Below are positions 25,969 through 38,090 of a stretch of 64,000 bases of DNA, piece by piece (position 1 is the first letter of the stretch; each line of letters starts with the position of its first letter). The notes under the pieces are model-generated. The model did no database searches. It was not told the origin of the DNA and saw only the letters and a program-made list of their open reading frames with translations. Origin of the DNA: Branchiostoma floridae (lineage: Eukaryota > Chordata > Leptocardii > Amphioxiformes > Branchiostomatidae); contig NC_049994.1 in assembly GCF_000003815.2 (NCBI RefSeq), positions 11,877,376 through 11,941,375 of the forward strand, in the 5' to 3' direction. The position numbers were made by a program, and so were the translations under genes.

Positions 25969-25971
25969 TAA

Positions 25972-26630
25972 GGTTCCGGTTCGGAATTTCAAGTGACCAG
26001 ATGACCAAATAGTTCCTAAGAATAAGACGCAAATCAGAGGTTGTCTCTATAGTTTTGGCTCTCGATTTTCCGGCTATCGCTTTAGCAATGTCTAATCTTT
26101 TATACTTCTCCAAATGCTTGATGTTCGTAGCGTTTTATGGTGTCGGAGATTTGATCGTGCGGCGAACACTTCCTGGTATTAGTGCGCGCGATAGCGGTAA
26201 AGCGTTTGTCGCCTGATGACCCAGATCGTGCGTTCTATGTGCGTTTTGGGTGTTTTAGCGCCATCGGAGCTCGCGGAAAACGTATCGGATAACTTTTTTT
26301 CCTTTTTACGCAGTATACAGAAGAAGTCTTGACCTTCATTGCCATATCAGTCATTATGCCAGGAAAACTCATTTTTTCCGTGTAGCGGCCTGTAAAAAAA
26401 GCCCCCAAAATAGCAATTTCTGGGTGAAAATTGTATTTTGATAATGGTTTTTACCAAAAATAACATTTCTACAGAAAATGTCTGCTGAGTCTGTTGGTAA
26501 GCTATAAGGCACCCTTTTCTATCGGAAACATTGAATTGTCCGATAACCGATGTTTTGAGAAGCGCTAGCGTTTTTCTGAGAGGCAGTCAAATCGGCCGCA
26601 AATCGTTAAAAAAACTCCGAACCGGAACCC
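25972..26630. mobile_element. Non-autonomous DNA transposon, TAA target duplication
   Basis: The ends are GGTTCCGGTTCGGA on the left and TCCGAACCGGAACCC on the right, a terminal inverted repeat of about 15 bp with one base of offset. TAA flanks both ends (25969-25971 and 26631-26633), matching the 3-bp TWA preference of PIF/Harbinger elements. At 659 bp it has no transposase frame. Confidence 0.65.
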
Positions 26631-26985
26631 TAAGTATTTATTTGTAAGTGGGAATATATCATTTCAGATGTCCATTGTTCTACTTTTATGTCTTTTTTCT
26701 CTATAAAATATAACCTTTCCTTTTCTTAATTTTGTTCTGATTTTGACTTAACTTTGTTAGTGTTTAAACTCGCTATTCTGTTGTTCTGCAAAAAAGTCTA
26801 CACTAGAAAGAGTAGGAGGTATCCATTGCCTCCATGGTATTCGAGAGCAAGCGATCTTGACCTTTGACCTAGACCACAATGCATCACGAACACATCATGT
26901 GACACACTTGGTCACAGTCGGCAGAATTTTGGATGAGTAACTACTGTTTGTTGAAAGAACGACAAGTAGACGACATATCTTCAGT

Positions 26986-26991
26986 TTTATT
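26986..26991 (-). terminator. Polyadenylation signal of arylsulfatase copy 1
   Basis: AATAAA on the minus strand about 96 nt beyond the TAG stop codon. The equivalent signal of the paralog is at 37938-37943. Confidence 0.6.
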
Positions 26992-27086
26992 GATGAATGA
27001 CAGCCACAAGTTTAGGAGGAGATCTAAGAATAATTTTCAGAGAAATCGGAACCTTTGATGGTGCCGCAGAGGTCACGTGATGGGCC

Positions 27087-30000
27087 CTAACACCACCCGG
27101 GCATCCAGACGTTGCCATAGTTGGACGGGTCAGCGGCCGGGTCATCAGCAAGGTCGGGGAACGGGACTTCGAACGGCTTGAGCTCGTTCAGCCGGCGGCG
27201 CATGGCCCGCTGTATGGAGGCATACTCAGCCGCATTGTACAGGTTCGACTTCTCAAGTGGGTCCTCTGAGGGGATAACATGAACACAACTGATTATCATT
27301 TTCTACACAACTGCAGTATGCTTCTTTACCGACTATTCAGTTGCCTTTAGATGCTTTCATTAAAGTGAAATGAATCCTGCTACTCAACATATGTATGGTG
27401 GCAACATATGGGTAAGGTGAATGCGGTCCCAACGTGACTAGGCCTGTATTCCCCCTCACCCGTTCAATCAATGATACAGAATTCAAATACAAATACAGAT
27501 ACAATCTTGAATCTAAGTTCATTACCTGCATGTATGCAGGTATGGTTTTGATGCTGGTGGGAACTTTTCGGTAGCCGGGGATGTAGGGCGCTGTATCTCG
27601 TGAACGGATGGTGCGAGCACGACGATTTTTGGTACGTGGGTTGGGGGTGGTAGCCTAACACTCAGGTTTGATTTTGGGCCTCCTGGCGTTTGAACTTGAC
27701 ATTGCAGGTGGCATTTTTGGTGTTTTTGGGGCACTTTTGGCGCTGTGTGTCCGGAACGATACGCGCGATTGCGACGATTTTTGGTGCATGGGTGGGGGGT
27801 TGTTGCCTGTTGCCTAGGATTGACTTTGGGCCTTGTCGCGTTTGAACTTGACCCGGCAGGTCAAATTTTGTGTCCGGGAGGGGTGTTTCCGGAGTTATAT
27901 CTTCTGAACGGCTGGTGCTGGCGCGATGATATTTGGCACATGTGTCGGCGGTGGCTGAATAATGCTCAATTTTGATTTTGGCGCCCTTGGTGCTTGAACT
28001 TGACATTTTAGGTTACCTTTTGTGCGGGCACGGGGCGTGCGCTGTATCTCCGGAACGCAAGGTGCCATTGTGTTGCCATTTGGTACGTGAGTTGTTTGTG
28101 GTGTCCTGGTGGTCAGGTTTGATTTTGGGCCTCCTAGTGCTTGAACTTGATACTGTATAGGTTGACCCTGTTTTAGTGTGGTTGGGGCATCCTCCCAATA
28201 TCTGCTTGGTTTTAAAAACAGATTATGGTTGGGTGTAGAACCATCATCTGGCCTGGGCTACCTTCAATGTATCAGGTTACTTAGTGGCACTGACAGTTTG
28301 CCAGATGACCGGAGTGTGCCAGATTATATATCTGTTGGTCAGGTATAATTGGAGTTTGCTTATTACTCTTTGTGGTGTTTCTAGAGCTGTATAGTACTGA
28401 GTTTTAAGTTCCGGTACAAGTTCCTTTACCCTGTTGGCAATCATGGTTGAACTTGAACTTAAACAGAAGAAGATGCAATTTTCTAATGTGGAGGAGAACT
28501 GTATAGAGTGTGGGCATAAGAGAAAGGTATGTGTATGATTTGTCCTGTGTTTCTTTTTGTTTCTTTGGTAATGCCATTTCCATACTGTATACAGGTAATT
28601 TGTTGTTTTGGGCTAGTCATATTCGCTTGGTTTTTGGGCCTGCTTAATCTATGGTACAGGCAGGGTTAAGTGGTGGAGGCTTAGCTTTGTTCTGTTTTAA
28701 ATTCAGTATCGTTTGTTGCATTTTGTCGCGGCAAATATATGATGAAATTCCCCTTCTAAGCAACTGCTCATTGGTTTGCGGGGATGTTTGCTGGGTGTTT
28801 GCTTTGACTACAACAGCTTCTGAACTTTTCAAAGCTTCCATTGCCAGCAGCTTGCCATCTATAAATGGGATTGACAAGGACATTTTTCATAGTAAATTAT
28901 GCTGTTAAATTTGGCTTAGATACTACAGGAGATTTAGGTTTGGGTTGGATGGATTGAATGAAAATATCATACCACCCTGGGGACTAACTGTTGCTGCTGC
29001 ATGGGGGCTACCACTATTCATGTTGTCTAATGTCTATGGAACTACAGATAAAAGTATCATTGGTCAAATTATGCGAGTAAAATTCCGATGTCAAGTGAAT
29101 AACACCCCAGAAATAAATCTTTAATGAATATCATTGGAAGAACACAAACCAAGGAGACTTAGCAGCTGCATTAGGTCAGTACATTGAAATAGGAAGATAT
29201 TAGTATATCATGTGACAGAGTAACTACATGTGCATGGGCCATCTGAGACAAAAAAAGGTAGCGTCTCAACAACTTCAAAGTACTGTGGTTGGTTACATAC
29301 TTAAGAAATCCAAAATAAGTAATGTTCATCCCTGTCCAAGCTTACAAATTCAGAAAATGGAATTTCAGAGTCAGACTTTTGCATGGTGCACAACCAACAC
29401 AGTAAAAAGCTCATTTTTCCAACCACGTACCACAGACAAAAAGGCAAAAATACACAATAGGTCTACAGAAACCCAATACATTTCATGCAGGCCTGAGGTC
29501 TACGAACTCTTGTTATTGTTATGGTTTGAGATCTCAGTTATATTACTTTTGAATCTAAGTTCATCATTGTTATGGTTTGAGTTCTCAGTTATATTACTTT
29601 TGAATCTAAGTTCATTATGGTTATGGTTTGAGATCTGTTATATCACTGTTGAATCTAAGTTCATTACTGTTACAGTATCTCATATTATTTTTTGAATCTA
29701 AGTTCATTATTGTTATGGCTATATTGAAATCACTTTTGTTATTTTTGCTGTCATTTTGTTGGATGGTCCCCCAACTCTTGTTTGTCTTTGTTTATTTGAA
29801 AACCTAATAAAAAAAAAAATAAAAAAAATACAGATACAAAATTTAAACTCGCAATTCCGACACTAAAGTAGTACAGGTAACAGTGTCCACTAGGGCTGGG
29901 TATCGGTACAGCGTACCGGTACAAAACCGGTTTTTCTTATTGGACCGGTCCAGAAAAACCGGACCTGAAAAAATTAGGTGGACCGGATGTTGGACCGGTT

Positions 30001-33000
30001 AGAAAATTAACATATTATTTGATCAGGCATTCACACGTTTTGGCGCTTGCTGGTGGAAGAAAATAACAAGAGTGAAGTAGAGTAGAGTTTATTGTCATTT
30101 CTACCATGTTTTACAGTCAATCGTACAGGTGCAGTTAGCGTTGCAGGATTTTAAAACACCAGTGTAAGTCCAATACTCCACCAAACAGTTTTCTTTGTAG
30201 TGAAATGGACCATTGGTATGAGTCACACTGAATCAGGTCCAGGTTCAGGTCCGGACCTGGACCTGATCCTTTGGACCTGAACCGGACCTGGACCTGAATT
30301 TTCTGTACCGGTACCCAGCCCTAGTGTCCACCATTTGATTATACTGTTTCCTTCTATTTATCTAGCTGCGGCTAGTGGCGTTGTGTGGCCTTGGTGGGGC
30401 TTTGTGGCCGAGACAGGCCTTAGGGGCATATGTTCGGGTTCGGGCATGAGCGGCACCCGCCATGGCACACGAGTCGGGGGTAGGAGGAACCCCTAACCGA
30501 TCCTTGGTCGGAAGTCCTCCTAGGAGACGGATACTCCAAACAACAAAGCTGCATCTGCTGGAGCCGCCTCACACGTTGCATACAGTTGCCCCTGTGAAAC
30601 TTAGTGCTCCAGTAGACGAGAGGGTGGAGAAGGAATTGCACACCCCTCCTTCACCATAAAAAGTCATGTGCAGGTCAGGCAAACAGACAAAAAGCCTGTC
30701 TGCCTCCTCATCTGTCCAATCGACAGGAGAACCACATTTACATAGCGACATAAACAAGCTTACAGGTATCAGTGAAGATTCCCATACATAAAAAGAATTT
30801 ACTTGAAGGAACGTACCTTTGATGTTGAAGAGAAAAGGTCCCGTGTCATCAGCTATCTCGGTAAGGATGCCCATTTGTTGCATCTCAGCGGGGGCATACC
30901 AGTCGTCTGAAAGGATATGAACATACCATGTGATCATGACAATAACGCACGATACATACAGGTATGAAAGAAATATGGAAAAACAAAAGGTAAACTTTTT
31001 ATCAAATTAATCCTTTGCAATACATACCTTTGGGAGCCCGGTTTCCTGTTACCAGTTTGTAGTCTCCGATCCTTTCGAAAAAAAAAGGAATCACTTGTTT
31101 GGGTTTTTCGACAGATTTGCGTGTCCTGACATTACATAGTATCTTGCCAAGTGTTTAAAACATTGCCTGATTTTCTTAATGGAAACAGCCCTTCCTCCTG
31201 TGCTTCGTACGTACCTGATAGCGTAACGGTTTGCCCCGCTGTCTATGTCGTATACAAACTCATTTCTCGGTGAGTCTGCACCAGTAGAGATACTCTGCCA
31301 CATGTTCTTTCCGTCTAGCCCAGGGTCTGTAGAAAAAAAATGGGAACATTTAAGATCAGACAAGTTTGACCTTCTTAGTACGATATATCTTACCATGAAT
31401 TATTGCGACACCTAGTCTCCAGTTAAGTATGAACTTACCCTCAGTTCCGCCTGCCACAGACACGAGTGTAGGGAGGATGTCAACGCCGTGCATCATTCTG
31501 AAACAAACCACACAGTCATGAATGCATGGCCTTTTCCATGACTCGTTTAATGTGCCAGTTGTTCCCTGCGTTACCCAAATTTCCGTAATGGGTTTAAGGT
31601 TCCAAAATGTACAGAAAAAAATGGTCTTGTTCTTGACTAGTCCGTGGTTGGTACATGCCAAGACTCGTTGTGTTTGTCTCGGGGGCCTTTTCACAAAGGC
31701 TTTGGCATATTCACAACTGCAACTTAAGCAGCGGAGGGGACCATCCCCCAAAATCCCAATTGATGAAGAAGAACAAAAAAGGAGCGGTTTAAACTGGTAG
31801 AAACTAGTACTTCTACACAACTTTAATTGCTCACAATACATTATCTCTGTACATGCAAGTTGGTCAACTATGGACCGCCTTTTGTCCCCGTTACCCATGA
31901 TAAGTGTATCCTGTCCTCTCCAGCATGTTGCCGTGTACGAAGGCGGGCACACGGGTCCCTCCCTCCCAGAACGTGCCTTTGGCGCCACGGAGAGGCCAGT
32001 TACTTTGTCCCTCTGAGTATTCTCCCCCGTTCTGTTGAAATAGGAAACATGTTAAGTGAACAAAAGAGTTTCTTCATCAAACAATAATTTCTGAGTGCTA
32101 ATGTTAATAGTAGGCATGGAGACGACTTGAACTTTTTTCGTAGGCACTTTTCTGTTATACTTACGTCCGACATGAAAATGGTGAGTGTGTTGTCCCATAA
32201 TCCTTTGCCCTTCAGTGCGTCCGTGACCCGCTTGATGGCGTCGTCAAGGGCTGTCGCCATGCCTGGGGGATCACGGGCAGAGGCGGCGGCACCGTTTTTC
32301 AGTTGTGGGGGCGAATATTTGTCATATCACTAAATCGAGGGCCGAAGGCCCGAGGCGTCGCGCCGGAGGCGCGACCCTTCTAGGGGGGTCCGGGGGCATG
32401 CACCCCCGGAAAAATTTCAAATCTAAACCCTCTGAAACGCTATTTCCTGCATTTTGAGGGGCAAATTTTGCTTCCAGATTAAGCTAACTTCAATGGCATT
32501 TCTATCAAAAATACATGTATAGTTTTAACTTAAGTTATTGAGGGCGACACCCCCAACATATTTTCACTATCTCGAGCGGCGAAGGTACGAGCCGTTGCAG
32601 GGTAGGTTCTAGAAATTCTTAAAATCTAGACCCTCTGAAACGCCATTTCCTGTATTTTGAGGAACAAATTTTGCAGACAGACTAAGCTGAATTTAATTAA
32701 ACTTCTAGTAGAGAAAACGATTTTTGAGGGCGACGACCCACGCACCAACATATTTTGCACTACGTCGTCGTGAGCCCCGAAGACGCAAGCCGCCGCAAGG
32801 GAGTTCTGGAGAAATTTTTAAATCAGGACACCTTGAATGCCTTTTCCTGCATTTGAGGGGAACATTTTGCTTGTAAACAAATCTAAAGTTTGATAATGAA
32901 ATTTCTACTAGATAAAGGTTGTGGGGGACGACGCTCCGGTAGCATTTTCCCACCATGTCCAGTGCCGAAGGCGCGAATCCTCGAGCTCGCAAGGGAGGTC

Positions 33001-36000
33001 CTTTGAAATTATGAAATCTGGACCCTCTGAAACGTCATTTCCTGCATTTTCAGGGCCAAATTTTGCCAGTAGACTAGCGAGATTTGATGAAATTTCCATT
33101 AGTGAAAATATACACAAGAGTTTCAGCTTGATTTTGTGTGTTTTAGCTTATTTTATCGTGGGGGCGACGCCCCCACGACCTATTTTTTGTGGGGGCGACC
33201 GCCCCCACTGCCCCCACGGTGCCGCCGCCACTGACGGGAAGGTAAAGTTTGAACATTTTTTTAACGGTTACAGAGAACAGACTCTGAAGTTACAAGTGAA
33301 GCTTAAACAAATAACTAAACAAAAGAAAAGATATTAAATTTTCAGTGAGATTGGGTTGAAAAGCAAAGACAAGTCAAGTGTAAGGTAAATCCACATACAT
33401 GATGAACATGGGGAGGGGAGCGATTTTTTAAATAAGGTTATATTATGCATGCATCAGAGTTTGAAATAGCTGTGACTTACCTAAAATTGACTTCCTGTTG
33501 TCGTCCTGAATAGTCGAGAAGGTCTGCAGGTAGCTAGAAGGAACCTGTGGGGAAACAGATAATGTCACGATATGATGTAACAGTGTTATATGATGTTAAC
33601 AGTTCTAAGTAACAGCGCGCGATTTCTCAAATGTTAACAGACTGACTTGCTCGGGCTATCTCATGTGCGTGCTCAGGTCTGTATGCCAACAGGTGGCACA
33701 AATTGCTTACACATCACAAGACCGGTACCCTCCAACCAATGGAAAGTAAGTTTTGTCACTGACATTAATTTAATCATCTGCTCTATTAAACTGCATTCTA
33801 AGACCATATTCGTTTGATAGAATCATTGGTGACGCAAGGGTAAGCTAAATATAACCATGACAACGGCGCATGCGTACTGTGTCCGGCCAGGACTAGATTC
33901 ACTACCCCCCGACCCCCCTCCCTCCAAAGTCTCGATTTTTTCCAGCATACAAAGTATGCACAGGGCCTATACAGGGCAGTGTTTTCAGCCAGTGATGTTC
34001 TCAACAATGCTAGCGCTGTGTTCAATACCTGGTGAGGAGTATGCACAGACTGGAACGGTAGGTACAAGAACAGAGGGGTGTTGGGGTCGTGTTGACTGAT
34101 GATGTTTTCCGCACGAGTGGCGAATGATTCCTACAAAGTAGACCAAAATGGACAATGATACAACAAACAACATAATCATTGATTCGATGAATTTCTAATA
34201 GAAAAATTGGGAGTTATCCTCGCTTCCGTTGACTTTATTCAGATTGCAACAGGTACAGTACAATGTAAGACACTAGGCAGCTAACTGATATTATCCTCGT
34301 TTCTTTTATTTCCAAAACCTTGTCCAATCCAGATATGTATGTCGATTAGAATCACATGAAGAGTAGCTAGCACCTGTATATGAAGATAATTGTGTATATG
34401 AATAAACTCAAACCTACCGTTGAATAAACGCCATTTTGGTCACTGATGGAAGTCTTCCCGTCCCAAAAGTCCAGTCCTCTTGCTACAAAATGATAGAAAA
34501 CAAACCAAAAGTTTAAGGCCCATAATAAAACCATCCATAACGTTTGAATTTGCAAAATAAAACAAAAAGGGGAACTGATACATACGCACTTGATTTGATA
34601 ATTTTCGATTGCCGGTAACAACGCAATAAACGTAAACCAGTGTCACCGCATTGCTCGACTTTTGTTTTATCATAGACAAAGGAGGTTAAAAAGGAATTTC
34701 CTTGAATAGAATAAGTAAAAAAAGAAGGCTGTGTTTTCAGTACCAGATTTATGTGTGTAGTAGTCCTGGCTTCCGTGGTGGTAACCGTAGAAGGAATCAA
34801 ACCCTCGTTCTGTAGGCGTGTACTCCCACTTACAGGAACCTAGATGCCATCTAAGCATGAAATATGATCATCAATATTTCAACCTAGCTACGTACAGTCC
34901 TCAAACATAAATTCAAGAGCATCAATTTATACCAAAATGAACGGATTGGAAAAACCAACGTCATTCATAAATGTGTCCTTACAAATGTACTATTTGATAT
35001 CACTGTGTTTCAGTTCTCGAAACATGAATCATTTTATGCATGAACAATTAAGACGTACTTTCCAACCATGTGTGTTGCGTATCCCAGTTTCTTCAGTTTC
35101 TGTGGGAGGAGTTCTTCATCCAATGGAAGTCCGTGGGGTTTCTTGGAATCCATAACACGCTGTGAAAGACAGGTAATACGAATTCCGTTTTTCTTGTGAG
35201 TTTTCTTTACATTCAAGCCATGTTTACAATCATAAAAAAGAAATATAAGTTTATATTCTTCAGTTTAAGGAGTTTTTCTTGCGTGTGAGATTTCTTCACA
35301 TTGAAGGCATGTTTTCTATCTTCAAAAAGATATGAAAGTTTAATAATAAAAATGAACATTCTTCAGTTTAAGGAGTACGTAATATATTCTTTTATTATAT
35401 TCATTTTTACCTGCATTCCGAGGCGGAAAGGAAATTTCCCGGTCAGTAGGGCAGTCCTGGAGCTACATAGATAAAAGCAAAACATGACATGTAGATTTTA
35501 GACCGATAAAACACTATTCAAAACATAATCTCTGTGATCTTTTCGCCATGAGTCGCTACTTGTGTGTAAAGTTGTTATTACAGTTTGGTAGCCTGACTGT
35601 GTGTGTGTGTGTATGGGGGGGGGGGGGGGGGTACAGCGTTTTCCCCACGCTACATTTTACTTACGGCGAGCATGTTGGCTGGGCATACGTCTGGTTGAAA
35701 ATGACACCAGTAGTTGCTAGGGTGTGGAGATTCGGCGTCACCACATACGGGTTGTTCCAACTGACGTCACTCCATCCTGTGTAGACCAAGAAAAATCTGT
35801 GACGTAGAGGGCTATTAAGCGTTTGCGCGTACAGGTACAACATGCACAGACATGTATCATGATCATAACCATGCGATATGTACATTGTGCGATAATGGAA
35901 AAGAAAATATTTCAATAGAAAACACAAAAAGAGGCCTAGGGATCAAGTAACATCAACATTTCTACACATCGCTCATCCCCAAGTCATCTCTGGATTGGCT

Positions 36001-37390
36001 CTGAATAACAAAAGCGTGCATGTGACTCAGCTTAGACTCTATCTGGTTTCAAATATTTGAGGTGCTGAATATCTATATTAATTTTTTTTGTTATAGCCTT
36101 CTTGCAGATTCATGTACGACCGCTGGAGCACATATTTCATCACATGTGAATTCCTTATTTCAGAAGCCTTTCAATGGCTGGGTTTACGTATTCACGCGTT
36201 TTTTAGTCTACTCGGATACACTCAGTCCGACTCAAGAGCCATCCGTTTATAAACGGGCGCGCAACGTGAACGCCCAGCTTGCCAAACAAATTGCCTTAAC
36301 GTTTCAATAGATACAGAAAACTTATGGCATAAAGAATAAAAAAACAAATTTTCCAAAGTGCCTTAATTGCTTTCCATCTGACCCCTGACCTGATTACTGC
36401 ATAACTCACCGGGAGTGATACTTTAAGCGGAGTGAGCCCAAAAATGCGTGCGTGGGCAAACCAAACCCTTAAGTCACTAATTTACGGACCACCTGTCCTG
36501 ATGAATCTTTTCCCACGTCACTCAGGTGAGAAACTGACGTTACAAGCGCCAGGAATAGCACACTACATTGGCTGATAACAGGCTAGTTGCTGTACAGCAT
36601 ACGTTTTCATTACTTGCTCGCGTTTATAATGAGAGTGTAAGGCCAGAGGGTCAGGCACATGTACGAACAATAGGCAGAATTTGCATGCGATAGCTGTAGT
36701 CCAAGGACATTCGTAAATGATCAGTACTTTTTTTAACCGGGCTTTGCAGGGAACAAATTGCTACTGGTTTCCCATAGTAACAAAGTTGTAGGAATTGATA
36801 TAGAGTAATTGTTTCAAATACCATCATCATCTGATGAACACAGATTTGAAGTAACGTAGACATGTCCGTATCAAGTGAAATAGCAATTGTAAAGACGTCT
36901 ATCACTATAAGGCATAATAATAAGCCCATAGTCAAAATGCGGAAATCTTGTTTGTTTCCCCCAGTATAATCTTTACAGGTTTGCGATAGCACAATAGTAA
37001 AGGGCGATGATATAGTATTGTTGGAGAGTAGCTTGACAAAAAGCTACGGCGAAAACATTCTGCATTTTCAAGAAAATGTTCCTTTCTAGTTCATTTTAGT
37101 ACCATCAGCAATACATTTATATATCTTTCCTATCTGCAAAAGATTGTGAGCACTAATCACATTTAAGAAGGTCCAACGATTGCACCTCTTGTGACACTGC
37201 ATCCTGTCTTGTTATTCTAAAAAACTGGCAAGAGGCAAGCACGGAGCATGACACCTATCCACCGTTTTGTAGTTGCGTACCTACCTAGGTCGTCGGCCAC
37301 GATAAGCAGTATATGCGGTTTGGCGGTGTCTTGAGCCGTCCCATGTCCGAAGAAGCACCCCACAATCGCCAAGAAAAGAACCACAGCCAT
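27087..37390 (-). CDS. Arylsulfatase (ARSB/I/J type), copy 1, 15 exons
   Basis: Exons: 37390-37285, 35776-35665, 35462-35411, 35159-35059, 34850-34744, 34482-34418, 34130-34029, 33544-33481, 32262-32165, 32031-31895, 31497-31439, 31326-31215, 31071-31028, 30906-30817 and 27265-27087. The sum is 1428 nt, or 475 residues. The start is the ATG at 37390; an in-frame GTG nine bases earlier is ignored. Residues 1-20 form a signal peptide. Visible active-site residues are D33-D34 (VADDLG), the formylglycine precursor C71 in CSPSR, K124 and H126 (VGKWHLG), H211 (QSVH), D269-N270 and K287 in LRGAKGTFWEGG, at ARSB-like spacings. N63-Q-T is a possible glycosylation site. The enzyme should hydrolyse sulfate esters in the lysosome or outside the cell once a formylglycine-generating enzyme has modified C71; the substrate is unknown. 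At 475 residues it is somewhat shorter than vertebrate ARSB. Intron 14 (3.55 kb) and intron 8 are enlarged by insertions. Confidence 0.93.
27587..28175. repeat. Tandem array, about 150-bp unit, four copies
   Basis: Anchors like GCTGTATCTCCGGAACG recur at about 27591, 27743, 27893 and 28042. Each is followed by CGATTTTTGG-type and TTTTGGGCCTCCTGG / TTTGAACTTGACA blocks. Copies differ by roughly 20-30 percent by eye, so the array is old. Confidence 0.8.
29510..29720. repeat. Short tandem array, about 47-bp unit, four copies
   Basis: Copies combine GTTATGGTTTGAG, TCAGTTATATTACTT and TTGAATCTAAGTTCATTA. The open plus-strand frame that runs through 29228-29695 owes its length to this repeat. Confidence 0.75.
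29891..30323. mobile_element. hAT-type MITE, 8-bp target duplication
   Basis: The ends are TAGGGCTGGGTATCGGTAC at 29891 and GTACCGGTACCCAGCCCTA ending at 30323. GTGTCCAC flanks the element exactly, at 29883-29890 and 30324-30331, the 8-bp duplication typical of hAT transposons. The interior carries ACCGG/CCGGT-rich arms and a clustered AGGTCCAGG palindrome. There is no transposase. It sits in intron 14 of arylsulfatase copy 1. Confidence 0.9.
32278..33233. mobile_element. 956-bp DNA transposon in arylsulfatase intron 8, 5-bp duplication
   Basis: The left end CAGAGGCGGCGGCACCG and right end CGGTGCCGCCGCCACTG form a 17-bp terminal inverted repeat with one mismatch. ACGGG flanks both ends (32273-32277 and 33234-33238). 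The same intron of the paralog reads TCACGGGAAGG without interruption (about 40371-40381), which is an intact empty site. The interior holds about four diverged 190-bp copies with CTCTGAAACG, TTTCCTGCATTTTGAGG and CAAATTTTGC blocks. No transposase is present. Confidence 0.88.
35614..35631. repeat. Poly-G run in arylsulfatase intron 2
   Basis: An uninterrupted run of about 18 G follows a GTGTGT stretch (35597-35611). It lies between exons 3 and 2 of copy 1. Confidence 0.9.
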
Positions 37391-37399
37391 CTTAACCAC

Positions 37400-37570
37400 T
37401 TTGCTGAGGCACTAAGTATCTTTTCCGGTCACAGGGTTTGCGTGTGTTTTACAAAACAACATACTCGTTATCCAGATAATGTAAAACAAATGTTAGCCAA
37501 CACGTCATAGCTACCGTCATGTACTGGGCACAGAAACTTGGAAGCTGCACGGACATGGGTTAAAGCCTGC
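37400..37570 (-). promoter_or_regulatory. Upstream region of arylsulfatase copy 1, conserved in the paralog
   Basis: About 40-160 bp upstream of the ATG, the minus strand contains ATGACGTGTT, GGCTAACATTTGTTTTACAT and CTGGATAACGAG. The same blocks with a few changes occur upstream of copy 2 (43390-43480), although surrounding positions have diverged more. TGACGTG resembles a CRE half-site. No TATA box is obvious. Whether this is 5' UTR or promoter cannot be told from sequence. Confidence 0.45.
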
Positions 37571-37937
37571 TCTAAGGTGTACGCATGAGGGATCTTCAGT
37601 GAGCTCTTATACCTAATACCTTTTGTCAGTCGTTGGCTGGTGTCTATTTTCTGCTTTGATTTCCTTTTATCTGAAAAAGACAGTCAATTGCAATTGTCTT
37701 TGCTATATATAATTTCGTTTATCGAAAATGTCTGCACGTCGGGTTAAAGTGGAAGTGTTCTCGAGCCTGTAGTTCTTCACCTTTGACCTAGACCACAATA
37801 CATCACTGGAACATCATGGAACAGAGTTGGCTGAGTTTTTGATGAATAAACTTCATTGTTAGAATATTTTAAGATTGACTCATTTAATTATTAGACAACG
37901 ACAAAGTAGACGCACAACATTTGATCTTTCATTATTC

Positions 37938-37943
37938 TTTATT
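37938..37943 (-). terminator. Polyadenylation signal of arylsulfatase copy 2
   Basis: AATAAA on the minus strand about 148 nt beyond the TAA stop of copy 2. Confidence 0.6.
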
Positions 37944-38090
37944 CCATAGCCGAAGGACAGTCACATGTGAAGGAGGAAATTTAAGAACCATTTTCCCGAA
38001 AATAGAAGGCCTGTGACATAGAGGTCACATGCAGTGATGTAATGTCACGTGATGTGACATGGCGGTGACGTCACAGACCTGTAATAAACC

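Larger units (their letters stand above)
27505..29825 (+). mobile_element. Putative A-tailed insertion in arylsulfatase intron 14
   Basis: AAATACAGATACAA occurs at 27491-27504 and again at 29826-29839, the second copy directly after an A-rich tail (29809-29825) preceded by AATAAA. This resembles a LINE-mobilised insertion in plus orientation with a 14-bp target duplication. The paralogous intron (38270-38616) is only 347 bp and lacks it. The left part is a tandem array of about 150-bp units and the right part a short array, both listed separately. No reverse transcriptase is visible. A caution is that TTGAATCTAAGTTCATTA occurs both next to the left repeat and in the right array, so the insertion may be composite. 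Confidence 0.5.

Noticed and set aside
29228-29695. 155-codon plus-strand frame
   Set aside because: Its second half is generated by a 47-bp tandem repeat and it lies within an intronic insertion.
31356-31988. 210-codon minus-strand frame
   Set aside because: It reads through arylsulfatase exons 10 and 11 and their intron in a mixture of frames; the true exons are defined by splice sites and paralog alignment.
37285-37399. Upstream GTG start for arylsulfatase copy 1
   Set aside because: An animal gene would use the ATG at 37390, which aligns with the ATG of copy 2 at 43331 and gives a standard signal peptide.
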